This document shows, in pieces, positions 1-6,654 of a stretch of 14,669 bases of DNA. The DNA comes from an uncultured bacterium (lineage in GTDB: Bacteria > Pseudomonadota > Gammaproteobacteria > Burkholderiales > Burkholderiaceae_E). Where the stretch lies: the NCBI GenBank assembly GCA_903864485.1, contig CAIPGD010000536.1, positions 1 through 14,669 of the forward strand. The letters are read 5' to 3'. The notes beneath the pieces are model-generated. The model did no database searches, was not told the DNA's origin, and saw only the letters and a program-made list of their open reading frames with translations. A program made the position numbers and the translations under genes. The first letter of the stretch is position 1. Each line of letters starts with the position of its first letter.

Positions 1-297
1 GTAGGCCTCGTGGTACTCGGCCACACGGGCTTGCGCCTCAATCAGCGCGATCGCATCGGAGGCGACATGAAGATCGGCGCCATCGACGAGACCAGCTGGG
101 TCTACCCCCCCTGCCCCCATCCCTGGGCCCACCCCGGGACCGACCGCTGCGCCGACTCCTGGGCCCGCCGCAGCATCCGACGGAGCCGAGGCGACTGGAG
201 GCGCAGTTGCCCCGGCGCCAGACGGCGATGGCGATGGCGATGCCGAAGGCTCGTGTTGTGGCAACTCGGGATCTGAAGCTGAGCGGGGATTGACCAT
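1..297 (-). CDS. grpE: GrpE nucleotide exchange factor, N-terminal part (gene continues beyond the left edge)
   Basis: The first 99 codons of a minus-strand gene that runs off position 1 without a stop. GrpE releases ADP from DnaK in the cytosolic DnaK-DnaJ-GrpE chaperone cycle. The visible protein starts MVNPRSASDPELPQHEPS. It continues through about 60 residues rich in Ala, Gly, Pro and Ser (an SPSPSPS run, then GPGVGPGMGAGG), and then becomes helical with IALIEAQARVAEYHEAY. That last stretch resembles the start of the long GrpE coiled coil (typically LEAQLAELQDAYLRAKAE). A disordered, poorly conserved N-terminus is normal for GrpE, though this one is long and repeat-rich. The start at 297 is preceded by AGGA with a 10-nt spacer and by a sigma-32 type promoter, as expected for a heat-shock gene. 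The neighbours hrcA and hemH support the call. The conserved C-terminal beta domain is outside the window, so identity rests on the start of the coiled coil and on context. Confidence 0.8.
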   Translation of the reverse strand, partial: MVNPRSASDPELPQHEPSASPSPSPSGAGATAPPVASAPSDAAAGPGVGAAVGPGVGPGMGAGGVDPAGLVDGADLHVASDAIALIEAQARVAEYHEAY

Positions 298-330
298 GGA
301 TTTTGTATCCTATTTCTAAAACTGGGCCTA

Positions 331-358
331 ATCTGAGGGCGAGTTTGGGGGTTTCAAG
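331..358 (-). promoter_or_regulatory. Sigma-32 (heat-shock) type promoter of grpE
   Basis: On the minus strand a perfect CTTGAAA (-35, 358-352) is followed after 13 nt by CCTCAGAT (-10, 338-331). The consensus is CTTGAAA, 11-16 nt, CCCCATNT, so 5 of the 7 defined -10 positions match. Transcription would start about 25-30 nt upstream of the grpE ATG, leaving room for the AGGA ribosome-binding site at 311-308. The -35 is flanked by GGGGG/CCCCC inverted repeats (347-351 and 360-364). Position and gene identity agree. No CIRCE operator (TTAGCACTC-N9-GAGTGCTAA) is visible. Confidence 0.6.
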
Positions 359-476
359 TCCCCCATCGCAAAACCAACACAGACTCGGCGCACACGAGGG
401 ACGCTGGTCTGCGATAGCATCAAAACCTGCCCTTTAGCCTGCCCGAAAGTGCCCACCGCCGCGAGGAGAACATCCA

Positions 477-1268
477 TTGATCGTCAAGCAAATCTGGACC
501 GCCAACGCGTATCGCAATTTTAATTACCTGATCGCTTGCAGCGAAACCGGTGAGGCGATTGCAATCGATCCACTCGACAGCGCCCAGTGCCTTCAAGTGG
601 CGCGCGAAGCAGGGTGGGAGATCACGCAGATTCTTAATACCCACGAGCACCATGACCACACCGGGGGCAATCAGGCGGTGGTCGATCAAACGGGGGCCAA
701 GGTTTTGGCCCATGCCCGCGCAAAAGGCAAAATACCGGGGCTATCGCGCGGCCTGGTCGCGGGCGATATCGTGCGGGTCGGGAAGACCGTCGAGCTTGAG
801 GCGCTGGATACGCCTGGCCATACGATGTGCCACATTTGCTTGCGAGCCCACGGGCAACAATCCGCGATCTTTACTGGGGACACGCTCTTCAATGCCGGCG
901 CTGGCAATTGCCATAACGGTGGTGACCCGCAGTCGCTCTACAACACCTTTGCCGAGCAACTCGAAAAGCTGCCCCCAGAAACTCGGGTCTACCCTGGTCA
1001 TGATTATGCGGAGAACAATCTGCGGTTCACCTTAGACCGGGAGCCGGACAACGAAAAAGCCGCAGACTTACTTGATCAGTTGACGGGTCAGGATCCGGCG
1101 AACGCCCACGTCAGCACGATCGCAGAAGAACGCGAAGTGAATACGTTCTTTCGATTGAGAAGCCCGTCGGTGATTGCTCAATTACGCGAGCGCTTTCCAG
1201 ACCTGCCTGAGCATCCCGATCCGCGCACCGTTTTCATCAAGCTCCGGGAACTGCGCAACAGTTGGTGA
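477..1268 (+). CDS. gloB: Hydroxyacylglutathione hydrolase-like metallo-beta-lactamase-fold protein (glyoxalase II type)
   Basis: 263 residues. Glyoxalase II hydrolyses S-D-lactoylglutathione to D-lactate and glutathione in the cytosol, completing methylglyoxal detoxification. The dinuclear metal site is complete: THEHHDH at residues 55-61 (H56, H58, D60, H61), H115 in TPGHTMCH, D135 in FTGDTLF and H175 in YPGHDY. A C-terminal HAGH-type segment follows (NTFFRLRSPSVIAQL, then FIKLRELR near the end), and the length suits the family. The start is an unusual TTG at 477, chosen because GAGGAG (463-468) sits 8 nt upstream and because MIVKQIWTANAYRNFNYLI matches the normal family N-terminus. After GDTLF the protein reads NAGAGNCHNGGDP rather than the common GCGRxFEG, so it belongs to a variant subgroup. 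Substrate preference could therefore differ from classical GloB (for example persulfide or another thioester). It converges on hemH with 22 nt between the stops. Confidence 0.85.
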   Translation: MIVKQIWTANAYRNFNYLIACSETGEAIAIDPLDSAQCLQVAREAGWEITQILNTHEHHDHTGGNQAVVDQTGAKVLAHARAKGKIPGLSRGLVAGDIVRVGKTVELEALDTPGHTMCHICLRAHGQQSAIFTGDTLFNAGAGNCHNGGDPQSLYNTFAEQLEKLPPETRVYPGHDYAENNLRFTLDREPDNEKAADLLDQLTGQDPANAHVSTIAEEREVNTFFRLRSPSVIAQLRERFPDLPEHPDPRTVFIKLRELRNSW

Positions 1269-1290
1269 TGGTGCCAAACGCCGGAAAACC

Positions 1291-2403
1291 CTAGGCCAGC
1301 GCGCCTAGTGCAATTGCGCGCTGGGCAGCAGCGGCGCGTTCGGCAGCATCGGCGGCTTCTAAGGCTGAATCGGGCTTCGTAATGTCCCATCCGCCGGTAT
1401 GTCGCTCGACCAAGCCGACAAGCGTCTCGACCATCGCGGGCGAGTCATTCAGGCAGGGCAGGTAGTTGAACTCTTTTCCACCTGCGTTGAGAAATGCGTC
1501 GCGCGCTTCCTGGGCGATTTCTTCGAGGGTCTCGAGACAATCCGACACAAACCCCGGGCAGACGATATCGACCCGTCCGACCCCCTGCCGGGCCAGGGCC
1601 TCGAGCGTCGGCTCGGTATAGGGCTCGAGCCAGGCAGCCCGGCCAAAGCGGGACTGGAACGTAATCGTCCACTGATCTTGGGTCAAGCCAAGACGCTGCG
1701 CGAGCAAGCGCGCCGTTTTGTGACACTCACAGTGATAAGGGTCACCCTCCATGAGCGTGCGATGCGGCACCCCATGGAAGCTCATTACCAGCCGGTCGGG
1801 CCGACCTTTTTCATCCCATGCCAGGCGAATATTGGCGGCGAGGGCCTCGAGGTAAGCGGCATCGTCATGAAAATTCCGTATCAACCGGAGCTCCGGCAAA
1901 TTACGCCATGACTGGAGCTCGCGGGCGATTTCATCGAAAACGGTTCCGGTGGTCGCACCCGCGTACTGCGGATACATCGGCAACACGAGCAACCGTTGCA
2001 GGTTGCGGTCGCGCAAGGACCGCATTACGCTGCTCATCGACGGGTTGCCATACCGCATGGCCATTGCCACCTCGACCGCATGGCCGCGGGCATTGAGTGC
2101 GGCCTGCAAACCCCGCGACTGGCGGTCCGTGTGGACTCGCAACGGTGAGCCCTCGGGCAGCCAGACGGATGCGTACTTGGCCGCGGATTTGGCGGGGCGG
2201 GTTCGCAAAATCACGCCATGGAGCAACGGCTGCCAAACGATCGACGGGATCTCGACGACTCGGGGATCTGACAGAAATTGCGCCAAATAACGACGCAAGG
2301 CCGATGCGGTGGGCTCGTCAGGGGTCCCGAGCTGCACCATCAGGACCGCCGTCAACGGCGGTTGTCCATGGGCGAACTGTTTCGGCGAAGAAAATCTGGG
2401 CAT
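1291..2403 (-). CDS. hemH: Ferrochelatase
   Basis: 370 residues. Ferrochelatase inserts Fe2+ into protoporphyrin IX, the last step of protoheme synthesis, at the cytoplasmic face of the membrane. Family landmarks run in order: TAVLMVQLGTPD (18-29), LRRYLAQFLSDPRVVEIP (36-53), GSPLRV (85-90), AMRYGNPSM (115-123), VLPMYPQYAGATTGT (140-154), MSFHGVPHR (207-215, catalytic H210), TFQSRFGRAAWLEPYT (248-263) and PGFVSDCLETLEEIA (283-297, catalytic E291). The last 25 residues or so are an Ala-rich tail beyond the conserved domain (EAADAAERAAAAQRAIALGALA), typical of low-constraint C-termini. The gene starts 29 nt after the hrcA stop on the same strand, with only a weak AGG upstream of the ATG, so cotranscription with hrcA is likely. 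Pairing a heat-shock repressor gene with hemH is the local arrangement in related betaproteobacteria as far as I recall. Confidence 0.95.
   Translation of the reverse strand: MPRFSSPKQFAHGQPPLTAVLMVQLGTPDEPTASALRRYLAQFLSDPRVVEIPSIVWQPLLHGVILRTRPAKSAAKYASVWLPEGSPLRVHTDRQSRGLQAALNARGHAVEVAMAMRYGNPSMSSVMRSLRDRNLQRLLVLPMYPQYAGATTGTVFDEIARELQSWRNLPELRLIRNFHDDAAYLEALAANIRLAWDEKGRPDRLVMSFHGVPHRTLMEGDPYHCECHKTARLLAQRLGLTQDQWTITFQSRFGRAAWLEPYTEPTLEALARQGVGRVDIVCPGFVSDCLETLEEIAQEARDAFLNAGGKEFNYLPCLNDSPAMVETLVGLVERHTGGWDITKPDSALEAADAAERAAAAQRAIALGALA
1296..1324. terminator. Strong inverted repeat at the gloB/hemH convergence
   Basis: CCAGCGCGC (1296-1304) and GCGCGCTGG (1316-1324) form a perfect 9-bp stem with an 11-nt loop. 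It overlaps the last codons of hemH next to its stop (1293-1291). A competing 6-bp stem CTAGGC/GCCTAG (1291-1296, 1303-1308) overlaps it. On the minus strand the hairpin is followed after about 9 nt by TTTT (GGGTTTTCC). On the plus strand there is no U-tract. It may help end convergent transcription, but it is not a textbook intrinsic terminator. Confidence 0.3.
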
Positions 2404-2432
2404 GAAGCAAAAAGCCTATTGAGCGCCGGGAC

Positions 2433-3449
2433 TCAGTTAGACGCGCTCAGCGCGGTCGAAACAAGGCGGGCTGTGATGTCGACAATCGGAATCACCCGTT
2501 CGTAGTCCATGCGGGTTGGGCCAATGACCCCGAGCGTACCCACGACGCGACCATCCACGAGATAAGGCGCAGTCACCACACTCATCTGCTCCATTGGAAC
2601 AAGATCGGATTCGCCTCCAATGAAGATCTGAACCCCCGACGCGCGCCCTGATGCATCCATGAGCTGAATCAAACGCGTTTTTTGCTCGAACAAATCGAAC
2701 AGCGACCGCAGCCGATCCATATCCGCGGTCAATTCGGTCACACCGATCAGGTTTCGCTCGCCAAAAATAACAACATCGTCGGGATGATTCAGCATTTCGC
2801 CACTAGCGGTTACAGCCCGTTGCATCAAAACCCCAATGTCATCGCGCAGTGCGGAGAGTTCGGCCGAGAGGGTACCTTGAATTGAGCGAAAGTCCTGCCC
2901 CGCGAAGTGGGCATTAATGATGTTGGCGGCCTCAATGAGCTGAGCCGGAGAGTAATCGCGCTCTGTCGCCAGAATTCGGTTCTGGACGTCGCCATCAGGG
3001 GTCACCAAAACCAGTAGGGTCCGTTTGTCGCCTAGACGGATGAACTCCACCTGACGAAACACCGAAGCCCGCCTCGGGGTCTGCACCACGCCCGCAAAAT
3101 GAGAGAGGCTCGAGAGCAACTGCGCTGCACTGGCCAATACACGCTGTGGCTGATCGACCTGAAGCTGGCCCTGCATCGCCTCGGTATCTTCAAGCCCCAG
3201 GGGCTGGACCGTCACCATGGTGTCGACAAAGAGTCGGTAACCGCGTGCGGTCGGGATCCGCCCCGAAGAAGTATGCGGACTGACGATCAGTCCAAGCTCC
3301 TCGAGATCAGACATCACGTTACGGACGGTCGCGGGAGACAGGTCAAGTCCTGACCAGCGCGAAAGGGTCCGTGAGCCGACAGGCTGACCTTCAGCGATGT
3401 GTCGCTCAACGAGCGTTTTGAGTAGAGTGCGAGCGCGGCGATCCAACAT
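2433..3449 (-). CDS. hrcA: Heat-inducible transcription repressor HrcA
   Basis: 338 residues, normal HrcA length. HrcA represses chaperone genes (typically groESL, sometimes dnaK) by binding CIRCE operators and is activated by GroEL. The N-terminal winged helix is clear: MLDRRARTLLKTLVERHIAEG, then PVGSRTLSRWSGLDLSPATVRNVMSDLEELGLI (about 24-56) and SPHTSSGRIPTARGYRLFVD (57-76). The GAF-like middle and C-terminal domain includes VFIRL-type strands, FGERNLIGV and MSVVTAPYLVDGRVVGTLGVIGPTRMDYERVIPIVD near the end. The ATG at 3449 fits the conserved N-terminus exactly. No ribosome-binding site precedes it, and TAGAAT lies 8 nt upstream, hinting at a leaderless mRNA. It diverges from nadK and is probably cotranscribed with hemH. 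No CIRCE sequence is visible in the window, so its targets lie elsewhere. Confidence 0.96.
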   Translation of the reverse strand: MLDRRARTLLKTLVERHIAEGQPVGSRTLSRWSGLDLSPATVRNVMSDLEELGLIVSPHTSSGRIPTARGYRLFVDTMVTVQPLGLEDTEAMQGQLQVDQPQRVLASAAQLLSSLSHFAGVVQTPRRASVFRQVEFIRLGDKRTLLVLVTPDGDVQNRILATERDYSPAQLIEAANIINAHFAGQDFRSIQGTLSAELSALRDDIGVLMQRAVTASGEMLNHPDDVVIFGERNLIGVTELTADMDRLRSLFDLFEQKTRLIQLMDASGRASGVQIFIGGESDLVPMEQMSVVTAPYLVDGRVVGTLGVIGPTRMDYERVIPIVDITARLVSTALSASN

Positions 3450-3457
3450 AGATGTTG

Positions 3458-3463
3458 ATTCTA
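3458..3463 (-). promoter_or_regulatory. -10-like hexamer immediately upstream of hrcA
   Basis: Minus-strand TAGAAT (5 of 6 to TATAAT) ends 8 nt before the hrcA ATG. A start about 7 nt downstream would fall at or next to the A of the ATG, giving a leaderless transcript. No convincing -35 is visible at 16-18 bp spacing. Confidence 0.3.
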
Positions 3464-3480
3464 GTGCGCCCGCGCCAGTG

Positions 3481-3489
3481 TGGTGTAAT
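3481..3489 (+). promoter_or_regulatory. Extended -10 element immediately upstream of nadK
   Basis: TGG-TGTAAT (3481-3489) matches an extended -10 (TGN followed by a hexamer 5 of 6 to TATAAT). It ends 7 nt before the favoured nadK ATG at 3497, so transcription would begin at the start codon itself. No good -35 is seen, but extended -10 promoters can work without one. Confidence 0.35.
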
Positions 3490-3496
3490 CGGAGCT

Positions 3497-4402
3497 ATGG
3501 GAGCATTTCAAACGGTGGCCTTGGTGGGACGGTTTCGCTCAAGCGGAATCGAGCAAACCCTTGACCGGATTGAAATTTTTCTCCGGGAACGCGGGCTGGA
3601 AGTTTTCCGGCCAGCCGGCAGCGCCGAGCACGCAAGTGACGTTAAATCGATCGTCCATCGGTCTGGCTCGACCACGGAACCGCCCATTGACCTGGCGATC
3701 GTGGTCGGCGGCGATGGCACGATGCTGGGTATCGCGCGGGAACTCGCACCCTGGAGCGTGCCCGTGATCGGGATCAATCATGGTCGACTCGGGTTCATGA
3801 CGGACATTCCGCTCGACCGATGGACGGAGGCCCTGGCGGCAATTCTCGACGGCCACTATGAGGCAGAGGAGCGCACGCTGCTCGACGCATGCGTTCTGCG
3901 CGACCCGGATTCGTCGATCCCGTTTGCGGCACGGGCCCTGAACGATGTCGTCATCGGCCGAGGCTTAGTTGGGCGCATGATCGAACTCAATGTCGAGGTC
4001 GATGGCAAGTTCATGTACACACAACGTGCAGATGGACTGATCATTGCCACGCCGACTGGTTCAACCGCGTATGCGTTATCGGCCAACGGCCCGATCCTGC
4101 ATCCGCAACTGAACGGAATCGTGTTGGTCCCGGTGGCCCCGCAAGCGCTCTCGAACCGCCCCATCGTGCTGCCGGATACTTGCAAGGTGACTGTGCGAAT
4201 TGGCGATGAGACCGATGCGCGGGTGAATTGCGATATGCAGACTTTCTCGGATCTGCACCCCGGCGACCGGATTGTGATTGAGCGCTCGGCGCATCGAATC
4301 CGCTTTCTACACCCAAGTGGGTATAGCTATTTCGCGACCTTGCGCGGCAAACTGGCGTGGCAAGCTCTCCCGGTGCTCACCGCCCGCCCCCCGTCGCCCT
4401 GA
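3497..4402 (+). CDS. nadK: NAD kinase
   Basis: 301 residues from the ATG at 3497, the usual length. NadK phosphorylates NAD+ to NADP+ in the cytosol. Hallmarks are the GGDGTM motif (71-76, whose Asp is the catalytic candidate), INHGRLGFM (93-101), LNDVVI (148-153), the glycine-rich TPTGSTAYALSANGPILHP (185-203) and a C-terminal HPGDRIVIERS (254-264). The reading frame is open from an upstream ATG at 3452, which would add 15 residues. I prefer 3497 because betaproteobacterial NadK proteins begin close to FKTVALVGR, matched here by FQTVALVGR at residues 4-12, and because 3452 would leave 2 bp to hrcA. GGAG lies only 2 nt before the ATG, too close to act as a Shine-Dalgarno site, consistent with leaderless or weak initiation. 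recN follows 26 nt after the stop. Confidence 0.95.
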   Translation: MGAFQTVALVGRFRSSGIEQTLDRIEIFLRERGLEVFRPAGSAEHASDVKSIVHRSGSTTEPPIDLAIVVGGDGTMLGIARELAPWSVPVIGINHGRLGFMTDIPLDRWTEALAAILDGHYEAEERTLLDACVLRDPDSSIPFAARALNDVVIGRGLVGRMIELNVEVDGKFMYTQRADGLIIATPTGSTAYALSANGPILHPQLNGIVLVPVAPQALSNRPIVLPDTCKVTVRIGDETDARVNCDMQTFSDLHPGDRIVIERSAHRIRFLHPSGYSYFATLRGKLAWQALPVLTARPPSP

Positions 4403-4428
4403 CTCGCTAAAACGCCCCAGAGAACCTC

Positions 4429-6075
4429 ATGCTCCGCACACTTCGATTGCGCGACATTGTTCTGGTCGAAGTGGCTGAAATTGAATTTGGTCCGGGTTTC
4501 AACGTGCTCTCGGGCGAAACCGGAGCCGGCAAATCGATCTTGCTCGATGCACTCGGCCTCGCGCTCGGACATCGTGCGGATGCCAAGCTCGTGCGGGAAG
4601 GTTGCGCGCGCGCCGACGTGGTGGCTGAATTCGCAAGTCACGAGGGGCTCGATGCTTGGCTTGCCGAGCGCGAGATCGCCGGCGACCCGGGCACAGTCCT
4701 GTTAAGGCGAGTGCTCGAAAGTGACGGTCGGTCGCGGGCCTTCGTCAATGGTCAACCCGTGCCGGCGACATTACTGCGCGAGACAGGCGAACAACTGCTG
4801 GATATCCATGGGCAACATGCGCATCAGCGTTTGCTGACTGGATCGGCTCAGCGCGCGCTCCTGGATGCTTTTGCCGGAATTGAAGCAGAGGTCTTGCGCT
4901 TGCAGAACTGCTGGGCCACCTGGCAGGACGCCGAATCCGTGCTGGCGAACGCTCGCGAAGCAGGCGACCAAATCCAGCAGGACCGTGAGCGGCTGAATTG
5001 GCAAATCGATGAACTCGCTGCATTAAAACTGGCCCCGGACGAATGGCAGGAACTCGAGACCGAGCAGAAGCGCCTGGCGCATGCAGCGGCCCTGATTGAA
5101 GGGGCTCGTGGCGCGGCCGAAGCCCTGCAAGAAGATGATTCCGCCATCAATCGGCAACTTTCCCGTTTAGTAGCGCGTCTTCGCCCTCTGGCGCTGATCG
5201 ACCCCACGTTGACGCCCCCTCTCGAACTTCTGGAAGGGGCTGCGATTCAGGCTGCCGAGGCAGCGGGCGCACTGTCTCACTATGCTGACCGGATTGATCT
5301 GGATCCTGAACGACTGGCGGAGGTCGACCGTCGACTTGGGGCGATTCATACCGCGGCCCGCAAGTATCGACTCTCTCCTGAGGATCTGACGGTCGAACTG
5401 AATCGACTCCAGGAGCGCCTGATCGAACTGGACCGCTCGGTCGATCTCAAGGGCCTTCAAGAGGCAGCCGATCGCGCACGGCAGCAATACGATCAATTAG
5501 CGCTAAACATCGGCGTGGCCCGACGCGAGGCGGGCGGGCGTCTTGCGGCCGCAGTTAGCAGCGGAATCGCTGGACTTGGCATGGCCAGCAGTCGCTTCGA
5601 AGTCGCAATCGATTCAGCAGACCCCGGCCCCGCGGGGACCGAACGCGTCGAGTTCCAGATTGCCGGGCACAGCGCGAGTGCGCCCCGACCACTGGCCAAA
5701 GTCGGATCGGGCGGCGAACTGTCCCGAGTGGGTCTGGCGATTACGGTCGCGGCCGCGACTACCCAACCGGTTGGAACCCTCGTCTTCGATGAGGCCGACA
5801 GCGGCGTCGGCGGCGCGGTCGCTGAACTAATTGGCCGGCTGATGCGTCGCCTGGGCGAAGTGCGTCAAGTGCTGTGCGTCACCCACCTTCCGCAGGTGGC
5901 AGCGCGTGCGCATCAACACTTTGAAGTGATTAAGCGAACGGCCGATGGCCGACCGTTGACCTCGGTCCATGCGCTCGATGAGGACGCGCGGATCGAAGAA
6001 ATCGCCCGCATGCTGGGGGGCGTTGAAATCACAGCCACGACTCGAAGTCACGCCCGCGAGTTACTGGCCCCCTGA
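4429..6075 (+). CDS. recN: DNA repair protein RecN
   Basis: 548 residues, typical RecN. This SMC-like cytosolic ATPase tethers DNA ends during double-strand-break repair. The ATP-binding head is split in the usual way. The N-terminus carries MLRTLRLRDIVLVEVAEIEF and Walker A GETGAGKS (29-36), then LLDIHGQHAHQRL (123-135). The middle third (about 155-370) is an acidic, Arg/Glu/Leu-rich helical region expected to form the coiled-coil arms. The C-terminus carries the signature SGGELSR (427-433), Walker B LVFDEADSGVGG (451-462) and THLPQVAA (485-492). The start is supported by the exact family N-terminus and a modest GAGAA upstream. It is the second gene after nadK, with which it is probably cotranscribed. 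I see no LexA-like box (CTG-N10-CAG) in the 26-nt gap. Its TGA stop lies in a 13-bp tandem repeat shared with the end of fur. Confidence 0.96.
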   Translation: MLRTLRLRDIVLVEVAEIEFGPGFNVLSGETGAGKSILLDALGLALGHRADAKLVREGCARADVVAEFASHEGLDAWLAEREIAGDPGTVLLRRVLESDGRSRAFVNGQPVPATLLRETGEQLLDIHGQHAHQRLLTGSAQRALLDAFAGIEAEVLRLQNCWATWQDAESVLANAREAGDQIQQDRERLNWQIDELAALKLAPDEWQELETEQKRLAHAAALIEGARGAAEALQEDDSAINRQLSRLVARLRPLALIDPTLTPPLELLEGAAIQAAEAAGALSHYADRIDLDPERLAEVDRRLGAIHTAARKYRLSPEDLTVELNRLQERLIELDRSVDLKGLQEAADRARQQYDQLALNIGVARREAGGRLAAAVSSGIAGLGMASSRFEVAIDSADPGPAGTERVEFQIAGHSASAPRPLAKVGSGGELSRVGLAITVAAATTQPVGTLVFDEADSGVGGAVAELIGRLMRRLGEVRQVLCVTHLPQVAARAHQHFEVIKRTADGRPLTSVHALDEDARIEEIARMLGGVEITATTRSHARELLAP

Positions 6076-6110
6076 ACTAGCCCTCTGAATTAGCCCTCTG
6101 AACTAGCCCT
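6072..6110. repeat. Three perfect or near-perfect 13-bp tandem repeats at the recN/fur junction
   Basis: Three consecutive units CTGAAYTAGCCCT (6072-6084, 6085-6097, 6098-6110); the middle one differs only by T for C. Each unit contains TGA and TAG on the plus strand and TAG on the minus strand. Because 13 is not a multiple of 3, the array gives stops in all frames in both directions. recN ends in unit 1 (TGA 6073-6075) and fur ends in unit 3 (minus-strand TAG 6105-6103). There is no hairpin or T-tract, so it is not an intrinsic terminator. Confidence 0.9.
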
Positions 6111-6564
6111 CGGAAGCCCCGACCGGAAGCGCGCCGGCGCCAAGACGGTGTTGGCAATCGGGTTTGACGCACACGGCATACAGCGACAGGGCGTGGTCCT
6201 GAAGCTCAAAACCGCGTTCAGTGGCAATGTGCTGTTGACGCTCCTCGATCTGCGGATCGTAAAACTCTTCGACATGTCCACAGGTCACACAAACAAGATG
6301 GTCGTGATGACCACCCTCCTGAAGCTCAAAGACGGCCTTGCCTGCCTCAAAATGGCTGCGCGTTAAGAGACCCGCTTGCTCAAATTGGGTCAGCACACGG
6401 TAGACCGTTGCCAGACCAATATCCTGTCTCTCGCCAACCAGCACGCGGTAGACATCCTCAGCCGTGAGATGGCGACGATCACTGCGCTGGAAAACCTCGA
6501 GGATCGTGCGCCGCGGCACGGTTGCTTTGAGCCCGAGATTTTTCAATTCGTTAGAGCCAGTCAT
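6103..6564 (-). CDS. fur: Ferric uptake regulator Fur
   Basis: 153 residues from the ATG at 6564. Fur is a cytosolic homodimeric repressor that binds Fe2+ and shuts off iron-uptake genes. The winged helix spans about 5-80, with recognition helix DIGLATVYRVLTQFEQAGLL (48-67). Metal ligands are present: H32 in RRHLTAEDVY, E80, the HHDH cluster (86-89), and structural zinc cysteines C92/C95 (CVTC) and C132/C137 (CVKPDC). The open frame extends upstream to 6681, but those 39 residues look non-conserved, and MTGSNELKNLGLKATVPRR matches the normal betaproteobacterial Fur start. The Shine-Dalgarno site is weak. The gene diverges from bamE and converges with recN. No clear Fur box (GATAAT-type 7-1-7 palindrome) is visible in the intergenic region, so autoregulation is not evident. 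Confidence 0.95.
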   Translation of the reverse strand: MTGSNELKNLGLKATVPRRTILEVFQRSDRRHLTAEDVYRVLVGERQDIGLATVYRVLTQFEQAGLLTRSHFEAGKAVFELQEGGHHDHLVCVTCGHVEEFYDPQIEERQQHIATERGFELQDHALSLYAVCVKPDCQHRLGAGALPVGASEG

Positions 6565-6595
6565 TCGGACACCAAGGATTGGGTTTGAGTCAACA

Positions 6596-6623
6596 TTCGC
6601 ATTCCACTCAGAGTCCGTATGAT
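6596..6623 (+). promoter_or_regulatory. Candidate sigma-70 promoter for bamE-dapB
   Basis: TTCGCA (6596-6601, 4 of 6 to TTGACA), a 16-nt spacer, then TATGAT (6618-6623, 5 of 6 to TATAAT). It lies in the fur/bamE divergent region, with a predicted start near 6630. If correct it excludes the ATG at 6619 as the bamE start, because that codon is inside the -10 element. Confidence 0.4.
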
Positions 6624-6654
6624 AGGCAGTCATTGCTTCGGATTGGTGAGACCC

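Noticed and set aside
341..376. Sequence GGGGGTTTCAAGTCCCCC followed by ATCGCAAAACCA resembles the T-arm and CCA end of a tRNA-Leu
   Set aside because: The loop has one base too many, no D-arm or anticodon arm can be drawn upstream, and no matching 5' acceptor strand exists. The CTTGAAA on the other strand is better explained as the grpE -35.
3452..3496. Upstream ATG adding 15 residues to NadK
   Set aside because: It would leave 2 bp to the divergent hrcA start. The added residues (LILVRPRQCGVIGA) are not family-like, and 3497 gives the normal length.
6565..6654. Possible Fur box in the fur/bamE intergenic region (ATGATAGGCAGTCAT)
   Set aside because: Only ATGA/TCAT arms match; the 7-1-7 GATAAT pattern is not met.
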